This document shows positions 47,073 through 60,871 of a DNA stretch of 64,000 bases, piece after piece. Origin of the DNA: Engraulis encrasicolus. Its lineage: Eukaryota; Chordata; Actinopteri; Clupeiformes; Engraulidae. The stretch lies in NCBI RefSeq assembly GCF_034702125.1, contig NC_085878.1, positions 16,085,740 through 16,149,739 of the forward strand. Direction: 5' to 3'. Both the position numbers and the translations under genes were made by a program. Each line of letters begins with the position of its first letter. Position 1 is the stretch's first letter. The notes beneath the pieces are model-generated. The model was given only the letters and a program-made list of their open reading frames with translations. It did no database searches and was not told the origin of the DNA.

Positions 47073-48164
47073 ACAGTGCGGGCGGCAGGAAACAAGATTT
47101 CAGCAGCGCTTGATTGTTTGTTTTAAGTGTCCTCTCGGAAACGAGGACGACCGCTGCCTGCCTGTGCTGCCTGCCTGTGCTGCCTGCTTGCCTGGCTGCC
47201 CACCTCCCTGCCCTGCCCTGCCCTCCCCGGGTTCCCCCACGCCGGCTTGTGGTCCGTTCCAGATGTCTGCTGCTCATTTTGCCACCCCGTCTCTCTGGTG
47301 CATACGGTACTGTACATACTAGTACCCGCCTGCCTGCCTGCCTGCCTGCTTGTTGCCCTCCCCCACCACCACTTACAGTTTCCACCACCACTCGCCACCG
47401 AGGGGGTCAGATATCCTGCCTGCATGTGGATGTCTGTAAGGGGTTGCAAAAAGCAGCGCCGCTCCAAACAGTTGTCACTCGCCACTCTCCACTGTTTGGG
47501 TCACGCTAGACAGACAAGCTCTTGGCAGAAAAGAGAGGAGAAAGGAGGAGTGGAGGGAAGGAAAGAGAGGAGAGCGATAGAGAGAGGAGTTGGTGGTGGT
47601 GGGTTTTTGTGGCCATGAATGGGTGACGCATTGCCCCTGCGTGTGGGGGGCAAGCGTATGGCCGAAGTGCCCACCACCACCCCCTCTTTTCATCTGGTCC
47701 GCTTTCCCCATGCAGATCTAGTGTGTTTGACATTCCCAATGCAAGCATCATGTGTGCATGGCCACACTGTTGCATCCATGGCTGGTTGGACTTGGAGGTT
47801 TTTATGCTGGCTTTGATCATGTCAGAACAGGAGGCTTTGAGTGTGGTATCAAACTGGAACCTTTTGGACGATGTGACTGCACTTTTGGGTATGCTTTCAC
47901 TCAGAGCGACTCAACCACGATATATAACATTCGCCAGTTCGTATATGCAAGGAGATTTCTTTTCATGTACAATAACGATTTACAATTTACAGTTAGACAA
48001 ACAGAAGGTAATGTATGTTTGTGCGTGGGAAAAGCTTTGGATATATCAGTTGGCAATGTGAATTTGTGAAACAACAGCTGAAATACAATAGTCTTTTGGT
48101 TCTCTGTGCGATATCCAGTTAAAACAGTGAAGAGTTTTTTTTAAGCCTCCATATCTGCATCACA
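47073..48164. other. Unique sequence with (CTGC)n-type runs
   Basis: CTGCCTGTGCTGCCTGC repeats lie at 47,153-47,195 and CTGCCTGC repeats at 47,327-47,350. The rest is mixed. 47,700-48,068 has overlapping frames but no recognisable domain. Confidence 0.4.
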
Positions 48165-48196
48165 CATGCACACACAGACATGCGCGCACACGCACG

Positions 48197-48276
<80 letters not shown>
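48165..48276. repeat. (CA)n microsatellite
   Basis: Imperfect CACG units, then about 37 CA units with one AACA interruption. Confidence 0.96.
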
Positions 48277-48349
48277 CACGTGCAGCCGTTATATTTGTCA
48301 ATTTTATAGGTGGCTGGCAGGGTCACAGAGTTACAGGTTAACAGCTTGT

Positions 48350-48710
48350 TAACGGCTTGTGCATGTCCATCTCTCTAGCCTTCCCTCGACTTCACATTCC
48401 ACATTCACCCGCTTCTCTCAGTCTCTCATGCTCCTCTCTCCCGTCTCTAATCTCTCTGCATCTTGTCCTTACTCCACTACCCACCCTCCATCTCTCTCCT
48501 CTATCGCCCTCCACCCCCCCTTCTCTTTCCCACTCTCCATCTCTCCCCTCCACACCCTTCTATCTATCTATCCCAGGCCTCTCGACTCTCACCCCTCCAC
48601 CCTCTCTCTCTCTCTCTCTCTCTCTCTATCCCACCCTCCATCTCTCCCCTCCACCCCCCCTCCCCTCCCCCCATCCTAAGCCTCCTGACTCTCTCTCTCA
48701 CCCCTGTGCC
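48350..48710. repeat. Pyrimidine-rich tract
   Basis: Imperfect CTCTCC/CCACCCTCC units, with a pure (CT)13 run at 48,601-48,627. The phrases CCACCCTCCATCTCTC (near 48,481 and 48,631) and CTCTCCATCTCTCCCCTCC (near 48,533) show internal duplication. Confidence 0.85.
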
Positions 48711-48725
48711 CTCCCTGTTTTCCAG

Positions 48726-48791
48726 GCCCCTGACGCTCATCCTTGTGTCTCTGTCTCTGGCCAGGACGGACGGCCGGGCGCAGTCGTCCCA
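48726..48791 (+). other. Candidate 66-nt exon (very weak)
   Basis: A pyrimidine tract ending in TTTTCCAG precedes a 66-nt segment followed by a GTGAGT donor (48,792-48,797). More than one frame is open. The upstream sequence is C/T-rich over hundreds of bases, which makes acceptor-like signals cheap, so I give this little weight. Confidence 0.12.
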
Positions 48792-48797
48792 GTGAGT

Positions 48798-48953
48798 GAT
48801 GTCTTGGGTTTATGGTGCCTAATCCCACTGCATTTCGTCTGCGGCCTTTTATATTCTTGTATTTAACACAGGGGCCACCCACGAGACACTGGGCAAGCCA
48901 CAGAGCATCCTTCCTTCCACAGGACCCTGAAGTTCCTTCCTCGCCATGCATTG
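48798..48953. other. Unique sequence, no feature seen
   Basis: Short unique stretch between the pyrimidine tracts. Confidence 0.4.
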
Positions 48954-49036
<83 letters not shown>

Positions 49037-49040
49037 CTCC
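48954..49040. repeat. (CT)n microsatellite
   Basis: About 40 CT units. Confidence 0.97.
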
Positions 49041-49226
49041 TGATGAGGAGTGTGGCCTATACAGAATAGCAGCCCTTGCCCAGAAACCCTAGCCAGAACT
49101 CTTGGCAGGAGCCCGGGCCACGTCCTGTCTTAACACAGTGCGTGTGTTTACAGTCCGAGGTTCTTGAACTCTGAAATTACAGATATAACTCATATCAGTC
49201 ATACCCAGCGGGACACCCATAATGCT

Positions 49227-49356
<130 letters not shown>

Positions 49357-50212
49357 TGCTCTCGAAGCACCCCTCCTCCATTTTCACAAAGAGCAGCCAT
49401 GCCAGCGTTTGTTTGTCACAGAGAGAGAACGATGTGCTGTTTTATGGTGTGCTGGTCCATGTACGCACGCAATGCATACCTCTCTCGGTGCCTGGAATAG
49501 CCATGGCAAATCCATGGCACTGGGCATTTGTGACACAGGCGATTATAACACCTTGTTTCACGCCTCCTCTTAATGCTCCCCGGGGACTTATTTGTGCCGG
49601 TGAAGTCTATATGTGTTGAGTGCATTTTACTGAAGTGTGGTGTGCGAGACATGGTATGGTAGGCGCAGGGTTTTGTTTGACTGATGGCTATGAGTCATGC
49701 ATGTTTCTCCTCAAACCGGACTCGCTGTGCCCCCTTCTGCCTCTTCGTGCACGCAGCTCCCAGCCCTCTCAGCCTTCTTCCTCTCAACATTTATCCTCTA
49801 CGCAAAAGGTTACGCTTTTGCTTAACCCTTGTAAGGTCTTAATGTTTGCGTTACACACAGGACATCCAATTAGTGTACCCATTACTTTTTTAGTTTTTAC
49901 GTCAACACACTCGGAATATTTTCATCAAATGCTCATCAGATGTTCACTAGACAAGACAGGTGGTGTGAGAATATGGATGTGGATACTGATTTATTTTCCT
50001 CAGAAAATGAAGCATGGCCAGTTTGCACCCAAATTCTAATTCATTACAATTAAACAACAATCTTATTATTTTACAGAGTTTTCAGCATTTATGTTGTAAG
50101 TTAAATTCTGTTGTAGCTGATGTTCTCATCACCTTTGGCAGGCCTAGGCATTCATTACAGAGCTAATATCAATGAATGTACTTTAATTTGTTTACAGTCA
50201 TTGAAATGATCA
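49357..50212. other. Unique sequence, no feature seen
   Basis: Mixed, becoming AT-rich. No supported gene. Confidence 0.4.
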
Positions 50213-50220
50213 GCAATGGC

Positions 50221-50365
50221 CAGGGGTGTTGTTCAGAGGGGTAAAGTGTGACTGAGTTACCAGGGCCCCATATATATAGGGGGCCCACACATATGTAGAT
50301 ATATTGCTGGGGGGTCCATTGGAGCTGATTGTACATAGGGCCCACAATTTGCTGCTACGCCCCTG
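50221..50365. mobile_element. 145-bp hAT-type MITE
   Basis: The termini CAGGGGTG and CGCCCCTG are inverted repeats, and exact 8-bp duplications GCAATGGC flank the element (50,213-50,220 and 50,366-50,373). CAGGGG ends with 8-bp duplications are the classic hAT signature. The interior, with TATATATA and GGGGCCC runs, is non-coding. Confidence 0.93.
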
Positions 50366-50373
50366 GCAATGGC

Positions 50374-51009
50374 TGTAATAAAAACTGAATAAAGAAAACA
50401 AACTAAAATGGTAAGTAACTTTGTGCCATGAATAGGGAACAGTAAGCTTAGGGCAAATTGTCAAAGCTGTGTCTGTAATCTATGATTGTAGTTTGTTGTG
50501 ACAATATCATCAAAATGATTAAATTAAACAACAACGTATTACACAATAAGGTCAGACAGCAACCAGGGAAGGGAGGGAGTTTGGAAAAAAATGGATGCTC
50601 TCACATGTCAGTAGTAAGGGACAGTGTGCTAATGACTCTTGTTTGTGAAACTGCTCAGCCATTTCTTGCACAACTGGACCACGTGCATGCATGCGTACCT
50701 CTTGGCAAATGACAGGAAAAACACCACGTCATGATTCCCACTCGTTTCTCATGTCTTATGGGTTTTTTTTCCTGTGCAACAGTAGATTCCCAATTGCCTC
50801 AGTCCCGGTGTCCTTGATGGAGAGCAGCTAAATGAATTTAGGAAACGTTGATTGCCAACATTAGCTCACGTGGCAGGCTGCCCACCAACGCCAAGGTGAA
50901 GGAATGATGAGGGCCGCCGGCCTCGAGGTCCTGCAGTGTAGGGCCCAAACGGCAGGCAGCAAGTGTGCGGTTGTTTTTACTGGTCGAGCTCCCACTCTCC
51001 ATCTCTCCC
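50374..51009. other. Unique sequence, no feature seen
   Basis: No supported gene or repeat. Confidence 0.4.
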
Positions 51010-51062
51010 CCTCTCTCTCTCTCTCTCTCTCCCACTCTTTCTTTTTCTTTCCTTCCCCCCCT
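51010..51062. repeat. Short CT-rich tract
   Basis: About 11 CT units followed by CTTTCTTTTTC. Confidence 0.8.
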
Positions 51063-51448
51063 TTTTCCTGTGTGTGCGTGCGTTTGTCGCTGACTTGCTT
51101 AAGCGAAAGTGAAAAGCCGGGGCTCTTTAATTGAGCCGGGGCCGCGGACTTCACACGGCTTGGACCGCCGGGCTTGTGTTTTTCGTGATGTCATCATGGC
51201 ATCATCTTGGCCCCGGGAGCTCTCTGTCACCTCGCTCGGTGGAGTGCTGAGGCCGGCCTGCTTATCTTGGCTCCTCCGCGCGGGCTTTGATCGTAATATT
51301 TTATGAATGATTAAATTGCTTCGGTGTGTGTGTGTGTGTTTGAGGCGATCTGCGATATGGCATGTGTGCGGCAAGAATGCGGTAGATTGTTATTTATCCC
51401 CAAATCCCACTGGACGTTCCCCGTTGTGCTTTGCAAATGTATATTTAA
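51063..51448. other. Unique GC-rich sequence
   Basis: GC-rich to 51,290. No gene is supported. Confidence 0.4.
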
Positions 51449-51815
51449 TAGTGGTGTGCATTGGCACTGCCCTCACGATTCGATTCGATTCAAATACGAT
51501 TCTGGAGGTAACAATTCGATTCAGTCCGATTCTATGGTGCATTGCAATGCATTACATTTTCATCAGTCATGAGTTAATACCAGCAGTCAGATATTGAACA
51601 AGTATTGGCCATTTCCTGTATTAGTCTTGCCGTTTTCAATGCTTTGAAGTAGTTTAATTTAATCAAACGTTCATTTGCTCCGGAAATATCCACAGAAGTA
51701 ATTGAAACTTGGAAAAAAAATGCTGCATCGATTATGGCACTTGCAGAATTAATTACTGAATTGTCCTGCCCCGCTGTGCGATGCCTTGCCAAATCGATTA
51801 TTGTTGACACCACTA
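51449..51815. mobile_element. hAT-type non-autonomous element
   Basis: The left end TAGTGGTGTGCA and the right end (reverse complement TAGTGGTGTCAA) form short inverted repeats. TATTTAAT (51,442-51,449) and TATTTGAT (51,816-51,823) match at 7 of 8 bases as a duplication. ATTCGATTC phrases recur inside the left arm. An AT-rich segment at 51,600-51,780 could be residual coding sequence, but no transposase motif is recognised. Confidence 0.75.
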
Positions 51816-51833
51816 TATTTGATACAGATTCAT

Positions 51834-53285
<1,452 letters not shown>

Positions 53286-53293
53286 CTCCCTAC

Positions 53294-53315
53294 ATACACA
53301 CACAGACGCACACAG

Positions 53316-53371
<56 letters not shown>
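53294..53371. repeat. (CA)n microsatellite
   Basis: Two CACAGACGCA phrases followed by about 26 CA units. Confidence 0.96.
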
Positions 53372-53373
<2 letters not shown>

Positions 53374-55150
53374 CTCCATCTCCACTTCAGTCTCCATCTC
53401 TGCTACACTACGCACCCCCCACACCCCCCTCTCCACACACACCGCTGCCCTCCCCTCAGGTTGGCGGGTCACAGGGTTAACACAAGCCAATTACCAAAAC
53501 AGTTAAGGAGGAGACAGGAAACACAATATTTACCACATGACTGCCAGAGTGATGTGCCACACACCGAGACATGGCTGATTTAAGGAGCCTTTGTGCTTTC
53601 CCTTTTTTATGCTCAACACCACTCAAAACATGCAGCACACCAGTAAGGCCATATAGTCACATGAAGGAGACATGATTTCATGATGCCAAACATTATTATG
53701 TATGTTATTTTACTTGCAGCAGCAGCATGTACGGTATCTATCAGTAAATGCTTCTTAAACAATTTGATTCTAATCAATATGCGATACACTTTTGGACACA
53801 TACCATGCTTGTCTGCTACACTGGAATTACATAACCTTATTGTTCAGTGTTTGTGATATTCACAATCTTTCATTGGCATTTTTTGTATACATTTTTTCAG
53901 TATGCTGTTGTGTATGGCTATAAAGGAATTCTGTGAAAACTGTCTGTGGTATGAAATATGAAATTAGTTGACTGTCCTGAGACATGTAGCTCTCTGGCAT
54001 TTGTTCACGTTTTCAAAGGGGATATACGTACACCTCTGAACCGTGGTGAGTGTGTGTTACCTCCCTATGGGTTACACTGACCCATTCATTCAATGTAAAA
54101 ATGTTTTTAACAGCTGAGCCGATTTTGCATTTCCACTTTCCACTTTTCCAATCTTGATTACGTGAACAGATGACTGAGGGACCATTTGAACCTATTTACC
54201 TCCCATCGAGTACCACACACCACTCACACGCTCACTTCACGCTCACGCAAACGCAGGTGTGTGCGAGTGTGAACGAACGTGTCCGTGTCAGTGCCCCAGG
54301 TGAGCAGAGTCTTCCTGTTTATGCTGTCCCCCTCGCACTAGTCAAATAGTTTACCTTTTCGCTGGGGGTTATTGGCGTCGGCCGCTGCGGCAGGTTTGAT
54401 TGGTGCGTCTGCACAGCACGGCGCTGAAGAAGAAGAGACGTCGTATTTCTCCTCGCCGTGCGATGGCCGTCTTCCACACAGGAAGAGGACTGTCACCGGC
54501 TGCGTGTGTGTTCCCCCCTTTTGCATGTGTTTATGCTGGGCCAATGTGCGCAGCGCCGTGGGTGGGTAAGTGGATGGTCTTGATGAGAAACCCCTGTCCC
54601 ATTTTGAAGCCTTTGATTTATTGATCGGGCTTGATATACGATGGTTAAAGGGTTTTAGTGCAAGCGAGTGTACGGATGTGTGTGTTAGAGAGAGAGCAAG
54701 AAAGAGAAAGACAGAAAAACTAAGTCAGGTAAGATTACCCAGTTCCCCAACAAATGTATTTATTTTATTATGTATTATGTATATTACGTTTTTTTATCAA
54801 GTGGAAAATCATAATGCATTATTTTCCAAAGCTTTTTGCAAAAAAAAATCTCTCAAGCATCAGAATGTTTAAAATGTATTTGCTTCATGGTTGATTTTGT
54901 GTTGCCAGAAACTTGTGAGCATACGTGTCATTTATGTCACATGTTGAGAGTGCGGTAGGTTGTGTGGAGATCCGGTGCATTCCTGTGCAGACCAAAATTA
55001 CCTCTAGATTTAAGAGAATAAATAAAAGGCTTGGCAGCCTGCTGATAATGGATGCAGGTTTAGATTGCTTTTATGACTCTCTTAATGTCTACACATGCAT
55101 TAAGGGGGACATTGACCTCTGTGTTTTTTTGTCCCGCTGTGTATCAGGGC
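53372..55150. other. Unique sequence, no feature seen
   Basis: 1.8 kb of mixed sequence. A donor-like GTAAGA follows AAGTCAG at 54,728 but has no convincing upstream acceptor. Nothing else stands out. Confidence 0.4.
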
Positions 55151-55152
55151 CT

Positions 55153-55154
55153 GT

Positions 55155-55214
<60 letters not shown>

Positions 55215-55217
55215 GTG

Positions 55218-55248
<31 letters not shown>

Positions 55249-55268
55249 ACGTGTGCATGCGTGTGCGC
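55153..55268. repeat. (GT)n microsatellite with (GCGT)n tail
   Basis: About 35 GT units, then four GCGT units and GTGTGCATGCGTGTGCG. Confidence 0.96.
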
Positions 55269-55833
55269 CAGAGTGAGAGAGCCTGGAGGGGGGAGAGAGA
55301 ATGGATGCGTTTGTGAGAGGGAGACGGTGGGAGGTGGAGGTAATTTGTTAGCCCTGTTGTACGGCTTTAGAGTGGATCTGGGCCTGTCTATCTGATATCT
55401 GGTGTACCTCTAAACCCTGTCTGGCTGCGGTGGACTGGTGGGGGTGGGACGGCGGTGGTGGTGTTGGTGTTGGGGTGGGGGTGGTGGACAAGGAGGGAAG
55501 ATTGAGGTTCGAGAGAGGGGGTCACAAAAATAGAGAAACTCAAGAGAGAGAGTGGGTGTGGAGGAAGAGACGAAAGTAGAGGAGAGACTGAAAGAGAGCG
55601 AGACAAGAAGAGAGAGACAGACCGAGAGAGAGAGAGCAAGTTCTGTAAGCTCCAGCCTGCTGCGGGTGATCCCAAGGCCTGGGCTGCATACCAGAGGTAA
55701 TGTTCCCTCTCCAGTGGGCTCAGGGGGCTGTGGAGGGGCCGGCAGATAATGCAGCCGGGGGATTAGGGTCCTAACGCAGGGCCCCGGCCATGTAACCCGG
55801 CCCCTCCGCCTCGCAGTCATGGTGAGCCCTGAC
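55269..55833. other. Unique sequence with purine-rich tract
   Basis: 55,440-55,490 repeats GGTGTTGGTG/GGGGTGGTGG units. 55,515-55,640 is GA-rich. No gene. Confidence 0.4.
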
Positions 55834-56107
55834 CAGGGCCATGACCAGACATTTTCAAATCCTGGGGTCAAATACCGTGCTGTACTGCATACTGTACAAT
55901 TAGAATGCTTCAAACCCTTCAGTCAGACTCTTAAGTTTGTTTTCATTAATCACTGTCTTGAGGATAAATGGGGGTGGCATATACAGACTGAATTTATCAT
56001 TGTTGATCATATATCGATTTTCATCATAGATAACTTTTACATTACTGCAAAAAAATACAGAGGACATGACCTCTGTGTCCTCAATGGTAGTTACGGCCAT
56101 GGCCCTG
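55834..56107. mobile_element. Inverted-repeat MITE (CAGGGCCATG)
   Basis: The ends CAGGGCCATG and CATGGCCCTG are perfect 10-bp inverted repeats around an AT-rich, non-coding 250-bp interior. CAGGG termini suggest a hAT derivative. The 8-bp flanks do not match, so confidence is lower than for the other elements. Confidence 0.5.
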
Positions 56108-56630
56108 ACCATACAGTACAGACATGTCAAGATTTTGTCTCGGAAGACAATTCGGTTATTAGCATCATGGCTGTTCCCACAAGGTTCTCATTTTAGCATT
56201 GCCAATAATGGGAAATTTAGTGGAAGTGGTTTATAAAAGAAATGTTCAGGGAATGTTTTGTATTTGCCATTGAAATGGTGTACAGCCATGCTTCTTGGAG
56301 ATGGTATACTAGAGGACACTTTTCCCATTTCAGGAGTGGACATAGTGGAAGTTTCAGAATGAATAAAAACAATCTTGGAGATGATTCACTGCGAGTTAAT
56401 GAAACTTAGCCTTTTATTGTTACAGAGATGGAGGAGGGCAGGAGGGAAAAGTTCGCCATTGTACGTTAATCTCCTGTCTTTACTACAGTTTGAAAGTAAA
56501 GTGTAATTTGTTACAGGAAATGTACTATCTGGTTTTGAAGTCACATTCCATTATATATTTCTTCTGTCATCATATTGCAAGACTATTTCTTGTTTTTAAG
56601 ATTTGTGTGCTAGCACACAGTACTCAAATT
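56108..56630. other. Unique AT-rich sequence
   Basis: No feature seen. Confidence 0.4.
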
Positions 56631-56885
<255 letters not shown>

Positions 56886-57092
56886 CAGAAGAGTGATTAA
56901 GACAGAGACTAATGCTGTTTGGACAGCTCACTGGTGTGGCGTGGGTGGTCGTGCTGCACAAGCACGAGGGGCCTAGCGACGCGCTGCTGCTGCTGCGGCC
57001 AGTTTATAGAGTCTGAGCTCAAGTGAACTGTTGAAGGCGGCTAGAGAAGCCTGAGTGAAATCACAACACCCCAGGCCCCAGATATGAAAGAC

Positions 57093-57140
57093 CTGAGAGA
57101 GACGGAGAGACATAGAGAGAGAGACATAGAGAGAGAGAGG

Positions 57141-57196
<56 letters not shown>

Positions 57197-57375
57197 GAGA
57201 GAGAGAGAGAGAGAGGGCGAGATACAGAGAGAGACAGGAAAGTTCGGAAAAGAAGTTGAAGGGAGGGAGTGGGAAAATGGAGGGAGGGGAAGGAGGGAGG
57301 TAAAGAGAGAGAGAGGGAGTCAGAGAGAAACAGAGAACGAGATGGAAAGAGGTGTAGAGACAGAGAGTACACATG
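57093..57375. repeat. (GA)n microsatellite and purine tract
   Basis: GAGAGACATAGAGAGA units surround a pure run of about 25 GA units (about 57,144-57,192). Purine-rich sequence continues to 57,370. Confidence 0.95.
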
Positions 57376-58145
57376 GGGTGGAAACGGAGGGCGAGAGGCT
57401 TTCTGGAAAGGTCTATCGGGCCCAGACGCTCCCCTGTCAGCCACAAAGCTCTTATTGAGGGGGGAGCAGACACGCACTGTCCGGTTTCTGCGCAGTAAAC
57501 TTTTAATAGATTTAAATGGTCGGGTGGCAGGGTTGCAGCGTAGGCCGAGCGAGCAGCGCGCCCCCTTCTTCTGGTCCTGACTCAAGGGGCTGCTCCCTCT
57601 CTCCCTCGCTCCCTCACCAGCCTGTTCCATCCGGCTCGGCTCGGCCCGACCCTGCTCGCCAGGCTGGGAAGAGGGGCAAGAGATGGAGTGGGACAGGGAT
57701 CCAGGTGGAGAGGAAAAAACGGGTGGGTGTTGATGGCGGTTGTGTGGTGCAGGCAAAGCGGAGAGCACTTCCGTTTGACTTTTCCTGCACAGTCACGCAT
57801 TGAAGTTTTGCCCAAATAAATCATCTCATGCTAAATGATTTATGGCCAAAACTTACATCACAAAGCTGGTGCTACTTTGAGTCCTATCTTTAGCAAAGTA
57901 AAGAATATCATGCAGGAATTACGTTACGTTTTCCACAGACCTTCAGCTGAGTATGCAGGCACAGGTCTCTGCATGTCTTCTGCCTGTAAATGGAACGCAA
58001 TCTGAAACACAGTAACAGGGTGAGATGAGAATAGACAGAATACAGAGAAGAGTGATGGTGAGCGGAATGGGAAGATGGAGAGATGGACAGAGGACAGAGC
58101 TTGACTTAATACCAGGTCTATCAATGCGCTATGTGTCCTTTGGCT
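57376..58145. other. Unique sequence, no feature seen
   Basis: GC-rich to 57,780, then AT-leaning. No supported gene. Confidence 0.4.
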
Positions 58146-58245
58146 GTAGAGAGAGGGGGAGGGAGTGAGAGACAGAGAGAGAACGAGGGGGGGGGGGAGA
58201 AATAGAAAGAGAGAGCAATAGACGAGTGGTGGGAGAGCGAGATGG
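58146..58245. repeat. Imperfect GA-rich tract with poly-G
   Basis: GAGAGA units around a run of 11 G (about 58,187-58,197). Confidence 0.8.
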
Positions 58246-58690
58246 ATGGGTGCAGTAGGGGGAACCCTCTATGGCTCCTCTGAGTCAAGATTTCTGAATG
58301 GAGCAGGGGGGAGGGCGGGAAGCGGGAATGACAGGAATATGACTCAAGTTGCCATTTCCAGATCCAGGAGTGGCGTACATTTTAATGGTGCGCATCCATG
58401 TGTCAGCATGCCAGTAACAATCTCCTCGTCTCCACACTGGAGATCTTTATGGCCTTCACAAACGGCTGCAGCGAGCTAACGCTGTGCGCTCTCTCTTCCA
58501 TGAAATGTGCCTTTTGGAGAAAATAAATTTCACTGACCAAATCCAACGAAATTAATTTGTGTTATTGTAAGTGATGAATTATAGTCTGCCTGTCAGTCAT
58601 TCGGAGTGCATATGGTTTTAGGATCATGATTTTGATAGGCGACTTATGGAGTTCTGACTTACCATAGCACAGCCGCACGAGGTTCCACTG
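58246..58690. other. Unique sequence, no feature seen
   Basis: No supported feature. Confidence 0.4.
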
Positions 58691-58693
58691 CAG

Positions 58694-58758
58694 CTCTCTC
58701 TCTGTCTGTCTCTCTCTCTTTCTCTCTCTCTCTCGGTCTCTCTCTCTCTCTCTCTCTC
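58694..58758. repeat. (CT)n microsatellite
   Basis: CT units with CTGTCTGTC and CGGTCTC interruptions. Confidence 0.93.
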
Positions 58759-59050
58759 CACCCCCCTCCCCCTATTGTGGACTGCTGGTGACTTTGCCCC
58801 TCACCTCAGTCGGGCCTGCTGATCAGTCAGAGTCTGGAGATAGGCCTACGTGCAGAGGGAGGGCCGGTGTGATAAGGGGCCCAGAGGAGTAGGGCCACCA
58901 GAGGAGGAGGCCAAGGGTGGAGGAGATGGATGAGCCCAGGGAGGGAGAGGTGAGCAGGGAGGGACAGGCCCAGATAGCAAGGGCCCATAGTGGACCATAA
59001 TGGCTAGTGATTGCAGTCTCAGTCTGGACAGGGGAAAAAAGAAGGTGATG
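58759..59050. other. Unique GC-rich sequence
   Basis: Purine-rich GGAGGA/AGGGAGG runs, no gene. Confidence 0.4.
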
Positions 59051-59057
59051 GATGTGG

Positions 59058-59172
59058 CAACTTACTCCCACACACATTCACAATGGATATGGATACACAT
59101 GGAGACATCTGCATGCGTACGTTACATGCATGCACAAATGCCTGCACACATACACGCACGCTTGCACGCGCG

Positions 59173-59242
<70 letters not shown>

Positions 59243-59430
59243 CATACACACACACACACACAGCATCGTACAACATATACACTACAACTTACTCCTACAC
59301 ACATTCACAATGGATGTGGATATAGATGCAGACATCTGCATGCATACAGCACATGCATGCACAAATGCCTGCACACATGCGCACGCACGCACACACACAC
59401 ACACACACACACACCGCATCGTACAACATA
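59058..59430. repeat. Tandem duplication of a unit containing a (CA)n array
   Basis: Unit 1 (about 59,058-59,280) and unit 2 (about 59,285-59,430) share CACACATTCACAATGGAT, GACATCTGCATGC, GCATGCACAAATGCCTGCAC and CATCGTACAACATA in the same order. They differ mainly in the length of the internal CA array (about 43 units against about 13). One duplication followed by unequal microsatellite growth explains this. Confidence 0.9.
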
Positions 59431-59640
59431 AACACACACGTACAAAAACTTTGCAGAGTAGAAACACAAACATACGCACACCCACACACACAGAAACTTT
59501 TTAAAAGCGGTATGTGCGGAATGGGCGGCAGCAGCAGTATGCCTTTGATTAGAGGAGACAGTGGTAACCCTTTCCCTCTCCCTCGGGAGTCTGCCTGTCT
59601 CTGCCGCTCCTCGCCATGTCCATCTCAGTCCCCCCGGGTG
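59431..59640. other. Unique sequence, no feature seen
   Basis: No supported feature. Confidence 0.4.
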
Positions 59641-59935
59641 ACGGACACCAAGAGAGGAAGGGACGGAGAGAGAGTGAATCTGGAAGATGGAGAGGGGGAA
59701 AGAGAGAGAGATGGAGTGAAAAAGAGACCGAGATGGAGTCAGAGAGAGAGATTGAGAAAGGGAGATAGTCATGGAAAGAGAGTGTCTGAGGGATGGAGAG
59801 GGGTAGACCGAGATGGAGAGGGAAATACACCAAGAGATGGAGTAAAGAGAGAGTGAGCGATCGAGAGAGTCAGAGTCAGAGGGAGAGGGAGAGAGATGGA
59901 CACAGATGCAGCGCCAGACAGACAGACGGCCGGCC
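59641..59935. repeat. Imperfect GA-rich minisatellite-like tract
   Basis: Recurring GAGATGGAG/GAGAGAGAGAT phrases (about eight GATGGAG units) form a decayed purine repeat. Confidence 0.8.
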
Positions 59936-60325
59936 TTGAATAACCCGACATCACCGGGCCGTTTCCTGTGGCCCTGGAGGCTCTGTCCCATCCAATAATC
60001 CTTGAAGAAAGACCCTCTCTCTGCCGCTCTACCTCTCCTCCTCCCTTTTCAGTATACCTCTCCCTCTCCTGCTCTCCCCCTCTCTCCTCTCTTTTTTGCC
60101 CAAGGCTAGAATGATTGGCATCTCTGGTCAGAGCCAGCACTTCAGCCCCAGCCAGGAGGGACCTGGGGGGTAATGGAGAGGTGGATGGCTGGGGGTTGAA
60201 GGGGGGCGGGGGCTGTGTGGACAGGCCTTAAGATTTAAGTATATCTACTGTGTACCATATAAACACATGGGACTAAATAGCATCCTTGTGGGGCGTGTAA
60301 TAGTCTGGGCGTCTTGTCTAGTTGT
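59936..60325. other. Unique sequence with a CT-rich patch
   Basis: 60,015-60,095 is pyrimidine-rich, 60,160-60,220 is G-rich. No gene. Confidence 0.4.

Positions 60326-60422
<97 letters not shown>
60326..60422. repeat. (GT)n microsatellite
   Basis: About 48 uninterrupted GT units. Confidence 0.97.
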
Positions 60423-60424
<2 letters not shown>

Positions 60425-60787
60425 ATGTTACAGTGTGTGTGTCTATGTTTGTGTGTGTTTAGTTGGGGCTCTTGCTGCCTTGCAATACTGTTTTTGACTC
60501 TTTACACCTCATACCTTTTTTGTGTTTACTTTCAGGTTAAGGGAGATGTATTTCTATGTCTGTGAGAGAGATGCAGCCTGAAAACTTGTCAGAGATGGAG
60601 AAAGACAGAGAGGAGGCTCAGGGATAGAGTTGGTGGGTGTGTGTGTGGGGTAAAGGGGGTCTGTGTTCGATAAGGGGACAGGAGCTCAGAGCTGCAGGGG
60701 CCTTTTGCACCCCAATAGCTTCCAGATGCCTCGTAATTACCCACTCTGCACCATCCTGCTCCTGCTCAGAGAGAGATGGAGTGATGG

Positions 60788-60790
<3 letters not shown>
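60423..60790. other. Unique sequence, no feature seen
   Basis: Short GT runs near 60,433-60,460; nothing else. Confidence 0.4.
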
Positions 60791-60823
<33 letters not shown>

Positions 60824-60871
60824 GCAGACAGACAGACAGACAGAGACAGACGACAGACGACAGACGACAGA
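60791..60871. repeat. (GA)n-(GACA)n-(GACAGAC)n compound repeat
   Basis: About 15 GA units, then four GACA units, then three GACAGAC units. Confidence 0.95.

Noticed and set aside
47069..47130. Acceptor-like CTGCGGCAG after a long pyrimidine tract
   Set aside because: No donor and no sustained, recognisable frame follow.
48726..48791. Collagen-like reading (GQDGRPGAV) in the candidate 66-nt exon
   Set aside because: Three Gly-X-Y triplets are too few, and the preceding residues do not continue the pattern.
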